Shown: positions 37,601 through 46,914, counted from the first letter of the stretch. The stretch is DNA of 64,000 nt from Sphingomonas sp. Leaf67 (GCF_001421965.1 NZ_LMLP01000002.1:109287-173286), one strand, 5' to 3'. The notes: generated from the letters alone by a model not told the origin. A program made the numbers and translations.

Positions 37601-40152
37601 GCTTGGCGCAGCGCGGTCAGGCGCCGCCCGTAGCGCGCCTTGGCATCGTCGTTACCCGCCCCCGCGCTAGACAGGGCAATGAGTTGGCGCAGCGTCGCCG
37701 CGCGCTGCGTTCCCTCGACAGCCAGCGACGCCTCGCGTGCGCGGCGCTGCATCCGCGCATCGCCGATCTGTTCGGACAAGTCCGCCAGCTGGTCGTACAG
37801 CCCCGCGTCGTCGTCCCCCCGTGCAAGCCGCCACGTCAGCCGACGCCGTGCCCAGAGCAGGCGGACGGCGGCATATTGCGGCGACTGCTCCGCCTCGCCG
37901 CTGCGCGACGTCGCCGCCAGCACCCCTGCCAGCGCGTCGAGCGCCTGCGCCTGATCGGCCGGAGTGGCCGCGAATTCGGCACGATATTGCAACAGCGCGA
38001 TCGCCTGGCCCCGCGCGCCGTTGGCGTTCAGCAGGTTGACCAGCCCCAGCACCGCATCCCGGTCCGTCGGCGACATTGCCCCCGCCTCGCGGTACAGCCG
38101 GACCGCCCGCTCGACCTGCCCCGCCCCGCCGTAGACACCCGCCGCAAAACGCCGCGCCTCCGCCGGATCGGAACGGCGCGCCGCCGCCAGCCGGGCCAGC
38201 AGGGCATCCAGTTCGGCAGATGGCAACGCCGCGTCGCTTCCTCGCGAAGGGATCGCGACGTCGCGCACGAGTTGCTGGAGATACGTGGCTGCATTCGCCG
38301 GATCGGCGGCGACCAGCTGCGTCAGGGTCGCGCGGTAGCGCGCGTTGTCGTTCAGCCGCCGGTACAGCGCGGCCACCCGCTGCAACCGCACCGGTGATCC
38401 AGCGGCGCTGCGCGCGAACGCCTCTGTCGCCGCCCGTGCGCCCGCCGGATCGTTGCGGGCGATGCGCAGCACGACGAACAGTTCGACGCCCCGGTCGTCC
38501 CCACTCGCGATGCGCGCGCGCACCTGGTCCGACACGGCGTCGATCCGGTCGACGCGTCGCGCGACCTCGACGATCTGCGCTTCGACGAAGCCCCGTTGTG
38601 CCGGTAGCTTCGTCGCGAACCACAGGTCGAGCAGACGCGCCAGCGCCGCCACGTTCTGCGCTGCGTCACGCTGCAACCGAACGACATGCAATTGATCGTC
38701 GAAGCCGAAGACGTGCCCGGTCTTCTCCAGCGCGAGCAGTACGCGGAGCGCGTCGCCATCGCGCCCGAGCCGTTCGTATCCGTCGGCGAGCGCAATCCGC
38801 TGTGGATCGCGCGCGGGCAGGCTTTGTTCAAGGCCGGCCAGCGTCGCGACAGCGGCCTCGGTCCGGCCCTGCGCCGCCTCGCTCTCGAACTGGAACAGGC
38901 GGATCGCCGTGCTGCGCCCCGCACCGCTGCCGCCCAGCAGCGTCAGCCCATCATCGGTCAGCCCCATCGCGATCATGCGTCGCGCGGCATCGGTCAGCAG
39001 CGCGGTATCGCCCGGATTGGCGGCGAACAGCCGGCGGAACACGCCGGTCGCGCCGTCGCGGTCGCCGGTGCTGAGCAACAGGACGGCCAGCGCATCATAC
39101 CAGCGCAGCGCCGCCGGCTCGCGCGCGATCCGGCGCTCATATTCGGTGATCAGCGCCTCGCGCTGACCGGCGAGGTCGAGCAGGCCCGGCAATTGCGCAC
39201 GCAGCCCGGGATCGGCGGTGGCACGCAACACGGCCAGCGCCTCGTCCAGCCGGCCCAGTTCGACCAGCGTGTCGATCCGCAATTGCGTGATGTCAGGGTC
39301 GGCAGGCTTGTCGCGCAGGAACGTCAGCAGCGCGTTCAGGTCGCGGGCATCGCGAAATGCCTCCGCCAGCAGCGCAAGGGCGTAGCGCCGGTCGGCGGGC
39401 GTCTTGCCCACCCGGCTCGCAGCCCATGCCGCATCGGTCGCGGCGGCGCGGTCCTTTGCGGCGATCGCCCATTGCGCCATGCGGATCTGCGCCGAAAACG
39501 GCGGCGCACCGGTGATGGCGGGGCGATAAGCCGCCAGCGCGCCGGCCGGGTCGCCGAACAACCCCAGCAACACCGCGATTCCCCGCCGCTCGCGGGGGGC
39601 CGCCGCTGCGATCGACGGGGTCACCGCCTTGGGATCGTCGTCGGCGGCGGCGATGGCGGCGCGCAGCCGCAGCGCGGCGCGATCCTCGGCGCTCGACGCC
39701 GCCTGCGCGGCCGCAATGTAGAAGGGAATCGCCTGGGCGGGACGGCCGGTCGCATCGAACAACCGCGCGCGAAGCAGTTGCGCGTCATAGCCGGGATCGA
39801 TCGCCAGCGCAGACTCGGCCGCCGTCATGGCGTCATCGATCCGCCCGTCCTGCCACGTCAGCAATGCGCCGACCAGTAACGCACGGGCACGCTGCGCGGG
39901 CGGGGCATCCGTGCGGCGCGCGGCCGTGACTATTTCCGCCTCCAGCGCGGAAAGACCGCCTTGCAACACCGCCCGCCGGTACAGCATATCGATGCCGGCG
40001 GGATCGAGGCGCGGCGCGGCAAGCAGCCGGGCGAGCGACGGCGCATCGACGCTACGTCCCGCCACGCCGGCCTGCCCCTGCGCCCATGCGGACGGACTGG
40101 CGGTCGCCAGCGCCACCGCCAATGCCGTCATCGCCACCCCGTCGCGCATCAT
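34636..40152 (-). CDS. Very large exported TPR-repeat protein
   Basis: This 1838-residue protein starts MMRDGVAMTALAVALATASPSAWAQ, a signal peptide. The rest is nearly all helical TPR-like repeats (for example ALLTWQDGRIDDAMTAAESALAIDPGYDAQLLRARL; LLNANGARGQAIALLQYRAEF). There is no enzymatic domain that I can see. The ATG overlaps the stop of the VWA gene as ATGA. TPR proteins accompany Bat-type VWA proteins (BatE, BatD) and are thought to scaffold them in the periplasm; this one is far longer than usual. Confidence 0.85.
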   Translation of the reverse strand: MMRDGVAMTALAVALATASPSAWAQGQAGVAGRSVDAPSLARLLAAPRLDPAGIDMLYRRAVLQGGLSALEAEIVTAARRTDAPPAQRARALLVGALLTWQDGRIDDAMTAAESALAIDPGYDAQLLRARLFDATGRPAQAIPFYIAAAQAASSAEDRAALRLRAAIAAADDDPKAVTPSIAAAAPRERRGIAVLLGLFGDPAGALAAYRPAITGAPPFSAQIRMAQWAIAAKDRAAATDAAWAASRVGKTPADRRYALALLAEAFRDARDLNALLTFLRDKPADPDITQLRIDTLVELGRLDEALAVLRATADPGLRAQLPGLLDLAGQREALITEYERRIAREPAALRWYDALAVLLLSTGDRDGATGVFRRLFAANPGDTALLTDAARRMIAMGLTDDGLTLLGGSGAGRSTAIRLFQFESEAAQGRTEAAVATLAGLEQSLPARDPQRIALADGYERLGRDGDALRVLLALEKTGHVFGFDDQLHVVRLQRDAAQNVAALARLLDLWFATKLPAQRGFVEAQIVEVARRVDRIDAVSDQVRARIASGDDRGVELFVVLRIARNDPAGARAATEAFARSAAGSPVRLQRVAALYRRLNDNARYRATLTQLVAADPANAATYLQQLVRDVAIPSRGSDAALPSAELDALLARLAAARRSDPAEARRFAAGVYGGAGQVERAVRLYREAGAMSPTDRDAVLGLVNLLNANGARGQAIALLQYRAEFAATPADQAQALDALAGVLAATSRSGEAEQSPQYAAVRLLWARRRLTWRLARGDDDAGLYDQLADLSEQIGDARMQRRAREASLAVEGTQRAATLRQLIALSSAGAGNDDAKARYGRRLTALRQAYPADVYAELAAAMLMQRDLAGAERAFALIEDIPGLVNVDALRADAYLASGYLPRALAGYSRALLRDRGDAGLILKTAILQEQVGDRDVARALYWQSLRDTVQRLPVVAAAGQGPVASPFADSMLEGLLFTWPGDPVKREPLRAALEAMTREATDGAATATWSGAVRAQRLLTIARQLAASGRDPAVLAAIDPLVAARFAGDAGFVRDRVAFRNLTGEPAAMAVAAAPSDGDWGTAALAMQAQGGRNPELRLSLALDRGDDGELATLFEQAARAEVAKREALGPTDFVYESPLNAMLMMIAGQLPAARLRTVVLEPLDKVGNRETALFDLFRTAPDRLALMERVAGGPLLSAERLATLIRTRFNSPSPRRVSLRRRSTPPPDAYAAMIGRLSFDQQVALYAGLAEDGQRTGAEPILVAPLERQVLRQTLSTVQQARMIDAIRQVMSLDLPVAGRAERLFALTDVPVANRPVVVAGARALAERSPQDRTVSDAIEALFRADRTTALEVLLAAGETPDGGDYAPAAIARLLADDYRRQGATFVALPNPGTQARAQFYRRYVQANPTGFGGTDADARTYIERLVSLEPDNGVYLAQLLSRLWSAGDRGAVIARLAPFVAAHPDDLDAAVLLQMAQLLAGQDAAAAAVAARSRIDVNDPDTLADLVTRMQAARDSASAGNGAPAPSFLMLFGYAYDTATQEKPNLRGVAAIAARNRVDPGAPAAVAADLLDPVVRAAADPANLPATMRGVWRRSAADPDKPEDTAEAKRGLLLERLTDVGLSVVPPGKPDGNAFAAALTATPAIVGELEEETHLIDPVVRQQQQPLYDLIAAGALRQGTADRRIDELFAALAAGGIDSHGLQLLATLTVRSGRILDAAQITALRGAVERMPTMSARERILWSQVLARSGQAEAARQWLEAAVLQILYVDSADLAGGSRLATFDTVVDSLRTWSDRTAAIAAHAALAARIDKERTIMPPDDIPGPLPPLVPAS

Positions 40153-42608
40153 CGTACCATCTCTCGCAATTCCACGCTCCGGCGCGGCGGCCGGCGGCGA
40201 TAGGCGATCTCGATCAGGTAGCACAGCAACGCCGCCAATGCCGCCCATCCCCACAGGGGGATCGCAACCCGGTCACCGGGGCCGGTCGGCCCGGTCATCG
40301 CCGCACCGTCCGCCGTGCCGATGGACGCGATCCCGCCGGTGATGCGCGACAGATCGGCGAGCGGCAGCGCGGCCAGAACCGAGAACGGACGCCCCCCCGC
40401 ATCGTCCGAATGCGCCCGGTCGGCGGCACGGACCAGCGTGTCGCCATCGCGCACGACGACCAGCGCGGCATCGCCCGGCGATACGGCGACCGTCCCGAAG
40501 AAGAGCCCCGGCGCGCGTTCGACCAGCGGGATCGTTGCACCCCGTTCCAGCCGCGCCTCGGGCATCGCATTGCTGACGCCAGCGGTCCGCTGGACGGTCA
40601 CCGCCACCTCGCCACCGCGACGCTCCAGCGCCACGCTCAGCGGCGTATCGGCGGCGGCGGTGCGGTCGACCACCCGGGCCAGCCACTCGCCATAGCGCGG
40701 CCAGCCCGCCCAGCCCTGCGTCCCTTGGCCCAGCGGCTCGGTCGTCATCGCGGTGACCCGCCCCCGGCCGTAGAGCCAGCTGGCGAGCAGCGGCGTTCCC
40801 GCCTCGACGATCGCGTCCGCCTCGCTGCGCAGGTCGACCCGCACCAGTCCGGCGACCGGCGGCGGCACCGGCGAACCGATGTCGCGCCACCAATCTTGTC
40901 CGGTCACGCGCGGCGCGGCGGGGGCCGGACGATAGCTCGGCAACGCGGTGGTGCCGGGAACCGACAGGTCGATCTGCACCAGGCTGGCGTCGTCGGGCAC
41001 ATAGTAGAAGCGGCCGAGGCCCCAGCGCGCCCATTGAGTCATGTTGTCGATGCCGCGCTCGCCCGCGACCGGAACGACCGTGGACACGTTGACGCGGTCG
41101 GCCGCCATGTGGCGGATCAGCTGTTCGAACGCCCCGTCGCTGACGTCGCCGTCGGAAATGACCAGCACATGCTTGTAGCGCGTCGGCGCGTTCTTGACCC
41201 CGTAATAGGCCTCCTGCAACGCCGGGAACAGCACGCTGCTGCCCTGCGCCTGCATCCGCCCGATCGCCCGTTCGATCGCCGCGCCATCCCGCACCGGCTG
41301 CATCGGCACGGCCCATTGCTTCGCGCCATAGAATTCCACGACGCCGAACTGGTCCTGCGGCGTCAGGTTCCGCACCGCAAGGCGCGCGACATATTTCGCC
41401 AGCTCCAGCGGCTGGCCCTGCATCGACCCGGAACTGTCGATCACCACCGCCACCGCGACGCTGGGCTTTTCCGCGCGTTCCTCCTGCCGGAACGTCACCG
41501 GCAATGCGGCGGCCAGCGGCGACTGCTGATAGCCGCCGTCGCCGAACGCGGCCTCGCCACCGGCATAGAGCAGCCCGGTGCCTCGTTCTTCGATTGCACG
41601 CAGCAATTGCCGCTGCGTCGCCGCCGACAGGCGTCGGGCCGGCACGTCGTCGACCATGACCAGCGGCCATGCGCCGAAATCGGCAACGGCGGCGGTATCG
41701 GCCGGGGTCTCGACCCGGAAGCCGCCGCCCAGCAACCGTTGCAGCCGTGCCGCGCCGCCGCGCTGCCGGTCGCCCAGGTAGAGCACGCGCAGCGGCGGCT
41801 GGATCGCCGCCACCGCATCGAACCGCGCCGCATCGCTGCGGCGGCCACCGCGCAACACCGCGCCGATCGGCAGGAAGCCGGGTGCCGGCGCGGTGAAGCG
41901 CAGCGGCACCTGCGCCACGCCGTCGACCCGGATCGCGGGCGACGTGGCGAGCAGTCGCGTTCCCGAATAGAGCGCGACCGCCACATCCTCGCCGTGCCCC
42001 TCGACCGTCGCCACCGCCTCGACGGTTTCGCCGGTCCGGGCCGGGGCGGCCCGCAGATCGCTGACGAACGGCGCAGGGCGCGGGGTTTCCAGCGCGACGG
42101 TATCGACCGGGATGCCGCGCCGTACCAGTCCCGCGACCGCGCGCGCCCAGCGCCGGTCGTTCGACAACCCGTCGGTGATGAGCGTGACCGTCGCGCCCGC
42201 GCCCGGCGGCACGGCCGCGACCGCCCGCGCCAAGGCCTCGGACAGCGACGCCGGCTCGCCCAGCCGGATGCGTCGGTCGACACGCGACGCTAGTGGTGTG
42301 CCGCCGATCTGGACCAGTGTTACCGGATCGTTGGCGGGCAGGCGCGCGAGCCGGCCGGCCAGCACCGCACGCGCCTTCTCCCGCGCCGCCGCCGTCAGTG
42401 CCGCCTTCTGGTCGACGATGAAGACATGCTGCCGCCGCCCGGTGGCGACCAGCAGGCTCGGCTGCATCAGCGCAACGACGATCGCGGCGAACGCCGCGGC
42501 GCGCAGCGCGATCTGCGTGCGGTCGACACCGGAACGGACCCGCCACGCCAACAGCGGCAACGCCAGCAGCAACCAGCCCCAATGCGGATGAAGGAACGCG
42601 ACACTCAT
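40149..42608 (-). CDS. Membrane-anchored VWA protein with degenerate first and intact second VWA domain
   Basis: The 819-residue protein has two N-terminal membrane helices (about 11-22 and 35-52) and one C-terminal helix (GWAALAALLCYLIEIAYRRR). A first VWA-like domain starts HVFIVDQKAA at 61-70 without the metal site. A glutamine-amidotransferase-like strand set (RVLYLGD, PLVMVDD, LLYAGGEAAFGDGGY) follows, then a second VWA with an intact MIDAS, DSSGS (391-395). It resembles BatB/BatA-type proteins that work with MoxR ATPases. It overlaps both neighbours by ATGA. Confidence 0.85.
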   Translation of the reverse strand: MSVAFLHPHWGWLLLALPLLAWRVRSGVDRTQIALRAAAFAAIVVALMQPSLLVATGRRQHVFIVDQKAALTAAAREKARAVLAGRLARLPANDPVTLVQIGGTPLASRVDRRIRLGEPASLSEALARAVAAVPPGAGATVTLITDGLSNDRRWARAVAGLVRRGIPVDTVALETPRPAPFVSDLRAAPARTGETVEAVATVEGHGEDVAVALYSGTRLLATSPAIRVDGVAQVPLRFTAPAPGFLPIGAVLRGGRRSDAARFDAVAAIQPPLRVLYLGDRQRGGAARLQRLLGGGFRVETPADTAAVADFGAWPLVMVDDVPARRLSAATQRQLLRAIEERGTGLLYAGGEAAFGDGGYQQSPLAAALPVTFRQEERAEKPSVAVAVVIDSSGSMQGQPLELAKYVARLAVRNLTPQDQFGVVEFYGAKQWAVPMQPVRDGAAIERAIGRMQAQGSSVLFPALQEAYYGVKNAPTRYKHVLVISDGDVSDGAFEQLIRHMAADRVNVSTVVPVAGERGIDNMTQWARWGLGRFYYVPDDASLVQIDLSVPGTTALPSYRPAPAAPRVTGQDWWRDIGSPVPPPVAGLVRVDLRSEADAIVEAGTPLLASWLYGRGRVTAMTTEPLGQGTQGWAGWPRYGEWLARVVDRTAAADTPLSVALERRGGEVAVTVQRTAGVSNAMPEARLERGATIPLVERAPGLFFGTVAVSPGDAALVVVRDGDTLVRAADRAHSDDAGGRPFSVLAALPLADLSRITGGIASIGTADGAAMTGPTGPGDRVAIPLWGWAALAALLCYLIEIAYRRRPPRRSVELREMVR

Positions 42609-44275
42609 GGCATCCAGCCCCGCTGGAACAGCCGCCATTCACAGGCCAGCAGCACGGCGGCGAACAGCAGCAACACAGGGAACAGCAGGTCGGGAACGGA
42701 CCCGCCCGCCCCATCCACCGGCGACGCCGCGGCCGGGCGCGCGGACGCCAGCCGGCTGGTCTCGCGGTCGGCCAGCGCCACCTGTACGTCGCGCCCGGCG
42801 ACCTTGGCCGGTCCCGCCGACGATAGATAAACGCCATCGCCAAGGCTTTGCGAGCGCAGGGCAGGATCGCCGGCCAGCCCATAGAGCGCGGATTGGTCGG
42901 GCAGGCGTGCGCCCGCCTTCGCATAGGGCACCCACGGGGTCGGTGCGGCCAGCCACCGCAGCGTCTGCGACACGAACAGCGGCAATGCGGGCGACCGGGC
43001 GAAACCGGTCTGTTCGGCGAACAGCGTCCGCCACGCCGCGACCGACCGCGCCGCCGCCGGCACCCCCTCGCGCAGCGCGACCGGCCGGCCGAGATCGTCG
43101 GCCACCCCCGCCGCATCGATGCCGCGCAGACCCAGCGCGTCGAGCCGGTCGGCGAGCGCGACGTCGCCCTCGCCCGGCGGGGTCGTGACGACGAACGTCG
43201 CCGCCTCGCGCGCCGGGTCGGTCAGCACCAATGACGGCAGCGCCGGCGCGGACGCGTCGGCGGTGCGGATGACGACCTGCGCGGCGCCTAGCGCGACGAT
43301 GCGGAATGCCGGATCGATCCGCACCGCCCGCGCGATGGTGGCGGGCACGCCCGCGCCGATCGCGACCCGGACCGGTCGGCGATCGGGAATCAGGATCGAC
43401 GCCCGGTCGTCGGCAGCAAACCCGTCGCCCTGCCGCAGCGCGACCGTCAGCGTCTGCCCGGTCGCCGGCACGTCCCGCACGACAAAGCGCCCGCCGCCCA
43501 GCGCATCGACCCGTCCCGGCATGCGCAAGGCATCGGCCCCGAGCGCCGCGTCGGACAGCGTCACCAGCACGTCCGCCCGGTCCCACGCCCCCGACGCCGC
43601 CGGCGACACGCCCAGTTCGACGATCCCGCGATTGTTCGCCACCGGATCGGCGAGGAACCCCGGCACCACCCGCACATCACCACCGGGACGAACCGCGGCG
43701 TCGAACACCGCCCGGTGGCCGAAATAGTGCACGGTGACCGGTGCGCCACGGTCGCGCGTCGCTAGCCACCGCGCGAATGTGGACGGATACAGCCCGGGCC
43801 GCACGTCGCCCAGCCGCGCGGGCAGCAAGGCGCCATCCTCGCCGGGAGCCAGCAGGAGCGTGCCATCGGCATCGCCCAGATACACCGTGCGCGCGCGCGC
43901 CGGGACGGCGGCCGCTTCGCGCGTCAGGGCGGCGCGTGCCTGTGCGAAGCTGCCCCCGCCGGTCATCAGCGCCGACGGGTCGAGGTAGAACAGATGCACA
44001 CCGGCGGCAGGGGCGCCCACCGGTTCGGGTCGCGATGCCGCCAGCCACAGCGCCAGCGCGATCGCCAGCGCGAGCAGAAAGGCGAGGGGGCGCCGGAACG
44101 GTCCACCCAGCACGCGCGGCGGCGCGGCGCGCGCGGCCTGCAACCACAATGGCGCGGCGGCGAGCGCGACGCGGCGGCGATGCACCCGCAACCGCTGAAG
44201 GGCGTAGAGCAGCGCGGCGATCGCCAGCGCGCCGACGACGACAACCGGTACCGACCACGCGGCGAAGCTCACCAT
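42605..44275 (-). CDS. BatA-like membrane protein
   Basis: This 556-residue protein has N-terminal helices (4-24 and 63-81) separated by the LYALQRLRVHRRR and PLWLQAA segment typical of BatA N-terminal domains. A large extracytoplasmic region follows, with a VWA-like strand but no metal-binding DxSxS (HLFYLDPSALMTGG), and a last helix before WRLFQRGWMP. It would be a structural partner of the VWA protein downstream. It overlaps the DUF58 stop by seven bases. Confidence 0.8.
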   Translation of the reverse strand: MVSFAAWSVPVVVVGALAIAALLYALQRLRVHRRRVALAAAPLWLQAARAAPPRVLGGPFRRPLAFLLALAIALALWLAASRPEPVGAPAAGVHLFYLDPSALMTGGGSFAQARAALTREAAAVPARARTVYLGDADGTLLLAPGEDGALLPARLGDVRPGLYPSTFARWLATRDRGAPVTVHYFGHRAVFDAAVRPGGDVRVVPGFLADPVANNRGIVELGVSPAASGAWDRADVLVTLSDAALGADALRMPGRVDALGGGRFVVRDVPATGQTLTVALRQGDGFAADDRASILIPDRRPVRVAIGAGVPATIARAVRIDPAFRIVALGAAQVVIRTADASAPALPSLVLTDPAREAATFVVTTPPGEGDVALADRLDALGLRGIDAAGVADDLGRPVALREGVPAAARSVAAWRTLFAEQTGFARSPALPLFVSQTLRWLAAPTPWVPYAKAGARLPDQSALYGLAGDPALRSQSLGDGVYLSSAGPAKVAGRDVQVALADRETSRLASARPAAASPVDGAGGSVPDLLFPVLLLFAAVLLACEWRLFQRGWMP

Positions 44276-45222
44276 GGCATCCGCCCGCCGGCGAAGAAAT
44301 CGGTCATCTGTTCCAGAACATCGCCATCGGCATCGATCGACATCAATCCGACGGCATTGCTTTCGGCGAAATCGGTCAAGTGCCGGTTGAAACTGCGCCA
44401 GGTACGGCGATACGCGTCGGTCAGTTCGGGCGTGATCGTCAATGGCACGCCGCCGTCGACCTCGCCATCGTCCAGCATTACGTCGCCGCCTAGCAACGGG
44501 TCGGCATCATGCGCTTTCTTCAGTTGCACCAGCAGCAGCCGGTGGCGAAGACCGCGCATTGCCGAAATCGTTTCGCCGATGCCGTCGTCGTCGAAAAAAT
44601 CCGATACGATCACCAGCAACCCCCGCCGCATCCGGGTGGCGGCCAGCCGGCCGATCGCCGCCGTCAGCCCCGTACGCCCGCCGGGACGCAGCGTCGCCAG
44701 CGCATGGGCGATCCGCGCGATATTGGCCTTGCCGCTGACCGGGCGTTGCGCCGGCACCGCTTCGCCGTCGGAAAACGGCAGCAGCGTCACCGCGTCCTGC
44801 TGGCGCAGCGCGAGCGCGGACAGCCCGAATGCGATCCGCCGCGCCGCGCGGATGCGGGGCGGCGTTTCGATGTACATGCTGCGCGACACGTCGATCAGCA
44901 GGTAGACGGGCAGGTCCTGCCGCTCTTCGAAGACCCGGACGAACAGCTTGCCCAGCCGGCGATACAGGTTCCAGTCGATGGTGCGCAGGTCGTCGCCCGC
45001 CGCATAGGCCCGGAAATCGGCGAAGTCCGCGCCCTGCCCGCGCGCGGGCGTCCGCTGGTCGGCCAGTCGCCCGCCCTTCTGCGCCTCGGCGACGCGCAGG
45101 CTGAACCGGTCCAGTGCGGCGAGGAACGCGGGGTCGAACAGATCGTCCTGCGCATTCGCCAGATCCGTCGGCGCGGCGGGTGCCGTTGCCGTGCCCCGTC
45201 GTCGCGACCACCCCCCGATCAT
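44269..45222 (-). CDS. DUF58 domain protein with intact VWA metal site
   Basis: The 317-residue protein has the DUF58 core RGQGADFADFRAYAAGDDLRTIDWNLYRRLGKLFVRVFEE, with the MIDAS in LLIDVSRSM (111-115) directly after it. DUF58 proteins are regular partners of MoxR AAA+ ATPases. No transmembrane helix is visible, so it is cytoplasmic. The ATG overlaps the stop of the preceding gene. Confidence 0.92.
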   Translation of the reverse strand: MIGGWSRRRGTATAPAAPTDLANAQDDLFDPAFLAALDRFSLRVAEAQKGGRLADQRTPARGQGADFADFRAYAAGDDLRTIDWNLYRRLGKLFVRVFEERQDLPVYLLIDVSRSMYIETPPRIRAARRIAFGLSALALRQQDAVTLLPFSDGEAVPAQRPVSGKANIARIAHALATLRPGGRTGLTAAIGRLAATRMRRGLLVIVSDFFDDDGIGETISAMRGLRHRLLLVQLKKAHDADPLLGGDVMLDDGEVDGGVPLTITPELTDAYRRTWRSFNRHLTDFAESNAVGLMSIDADGDVLEQMTDFFAGGRMPW

Positions 45223-46778
45223 CGCCGCTCCCCACCGCCGCGGTTGAAATAGTCGCGAACCAGCCGCGCTTCATGCGGCGTCGCCGGGCGCTGCGCCACG
45301 ATGCCGGCATCGCCGCCCTGCACGCCCCTGTCGCCCGCCAGCGCCGCACCGGCTTCGCGCGCCTCGGGCGACACCCGGCGCAGCGTCGATCGCGACGGGC
45401 CGGCGTCGGGGGTTCCGGCCAGCCGATCGACCGTCGGGACGGCCAGCAGCAGCGACGACAGGCCCCGCGACCGTTTGAGCGATTCCTGCGCGGTTCCGGG
45501 GCTGTTGCTGCCCTGTCCGGGCTTGTTGCCCTGTGACTGCTCCTGTCCTTCGCTGCGCTCGCCCGGACGGCCGGGAGCCGGCCGCTGCCCATCCCCCTGA
45601 TCGGCCTGCGGCGGGGAGGTGGAACGGCGCGTGTCGGCAGGATTGGCGCTGCCCGGCGCGTTGGGCGATGCCTGACCCGGTTCGGCGCCCGGCGGTCGCG
45701 GCCGTTCGGCGCGCCGTGACGCGGCGTCCGTCCGGACCTCGCCGGGCGCCGGTGCCGGCGTCTCGGTCCCGCTCTCACCGTTCCGCTGACGCGCCATGCC
45801 CGCGGTCGATTCGGTCCGCTCGCTGATCGATGCCTGCTCGCCGCCGGGCGCGCTGCCGCCGCCGTCCCGACCGGCCGCGCCCTCGCCGGCGCCACCGGCA
45901 CCGCCGCCACGCCCGGCAGCGCCCTGTCCGCCGCCGGCGGATGCCGCCGCGCCGGCATTCGCCGCGCCCGTCGCATCGCCGGCGGCGGCGCCCGGCCTGG
46001 GCCGCTCGGCACCGGATGCGGCATCGCCCGACGGCGGCATGTCGCCTCCCCCGTCCGCCCGCCCGTGCAGGGCATCGACCAGCCCCAGCCGGTCCCCGAA
46101 CATGGCGGCGATCGCGGTGGCCACCGTCGCCCCCCGCAGGTCGGACCGGACCGCGCCGGGATCGCCACCCGCCTGCCCCCGGTTCGAAGCCGCCTCGCCC
46201 CGCATCTCTACGGGGCTTTGCGAATCTGATCCGACCGGCCGCCCCAGCAGGATCGCCAGCACCAGCACGACAGCGGCACCAGTCGGATAGCCCGCCCGCT
46301 TCCGCAGCGTGCTCCGGATAACCTGCCGCACCTCCGGATGCGCCAGCGGTACGTCAAGCGCGCGGGTAATCCACGGCGCGGCCTCCGCGACCGCCGCTGC
46401 ATGGAAACCGCCGGCATCGGTCCGGTCAAGAAATTCGTCGCTGACCGCCACGCGGTCCTTGAACCCCGGTCCTCGATCGAACAGCGCAAGCGCCGTATCG
46501 CGGTCGACGACGATACGTCGCCCGAGGGCGAAAGCACCGACACCAGACAGCAACGGCACGCCAATGGTGGCGGCGATCAGCACCGCAACCGGCACTGGCC
46601 ACACGAACGCCAGGAACAGCCCGAGCAGCGGCATGATAACGCTTATCCGGGCCGCAGCCGATGTCGCAGTAGCCAGCGCATCGCGCCGCCCGAGCGCGGC
46701 GAGATACGACCGGCCACGCGCTTCCAGCATATCCAGCCGGGCTCGTAGTGCGGCACCGGTTTCTATCGTCACGAACAT
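45219..46778 (-). CDS. Membrane protein with long low-complexity linker, first gene of the DUF58 block
   Basis: The 519-residue protein has two closely spaced helices near residue 45-90 (VIMPLLGLFLAFVWPVPVAVLIAATIGVPLL) and one near 170-185. A ~200-residue Gly/Ala/Pro/Gln/Ser-rich region follows, then a conserved-looking tail (SRGLSSLLLAVPTVDRLAG; PATPHEARLVRDYFNRGG). No domain is recognised. It is placed where DUF4175-like or similar membrane proteins stand in other MoxR/DUF58 operons. It is divergent from the M16 peptidase. Confidence 0.7.
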   Translation of the reverse strand: MFVTIETGAALRARLDMLEARGRSYLAALGRRDALATATSAAARISVIMPLLGLFLAFVWPVPVAVLIAATIGVPLLSGVGAFALGRRIVVDRDTALALFDRGPGFKDRVAVSDEFLDRTDAGGFHAAAVAEAAPWITRALDVPLAHPEVRQVIRSTLRKRAGYPTGAAVVLVLAILLGRPVGSDSQSPVEMRGEAASNRGQAGGDPGAVRSDLRGATVATAIAAMFGDRLGLVDALHGRADGGGDMPPSGDAASGAERPRPGAAAGDATGAANAGAAASAGGGQGAAGRGGGAGGAGEGAAGRDGGGSAPGGEQASISERTESTAGMARQRNGESGTETPAPAPGEVRTDAASRRAERPRPPGAEPGQASPNAPGSANPADTRRSTSPPQADQGDGQRPAPGRPGERSEGQEQSQGNKPGQGSNSPGTAQESLKRSRGLSSLLLAVPTVDRLAGTPDAGPSRSTLRRVSPEAREAGAALAGDRGVQGGDAGIVAQRPATPHEARLVRDYFNRGGGERR

Positions 46779-46813
46779 GGCTCGCTTATCATATCCTCCG
46801 CCTATCGATGCAG

Positions 46814-46858
46814 GCTTGCACCAACCTGACGCAACCGGTCAGCAAGGCTGGTGCAAGC
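46814..46858. promoter_or_regulatory. Inverted repeat in the divergent promoter region
   Basis: GCTTGCACCA (46814-46823) and TGGTGCAAGC (46849-46858) are perfect 10-bp arms; an inner TGAC / GTCA pair continues the symmetry. They lie in the 136-base gap between the leftward membrane-protein gene and the rightward M16 gene. This is a likely shared operator, perhaps for the cluster's own response regulator, or a cruciform. Confidence 0.5.
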
Positions 46859-46914
46859 TTCCCGTGATTGATCGCGCTTCTGCCCCGTTCCCGAAGGGGC
46901 GCCGGAGAACGATC

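Noticed and set aside
34843..38397. Very long open frame on the plus strand opposite the TPR gene
   Set aside because: It is antisense to a clear signal-peptide/TPR gene in very GC-rich DNA; its translation is Arg/Gln-rich with no domain, so it is a shadow.
40086..43116. Long frames on both strands across the VWA and BatA-like genes
   Set aside because: They overlap genes with recognisable motifs and tight start-stop overlaps; their composition is Arg/Gly/Ala-rich shadow sequence.
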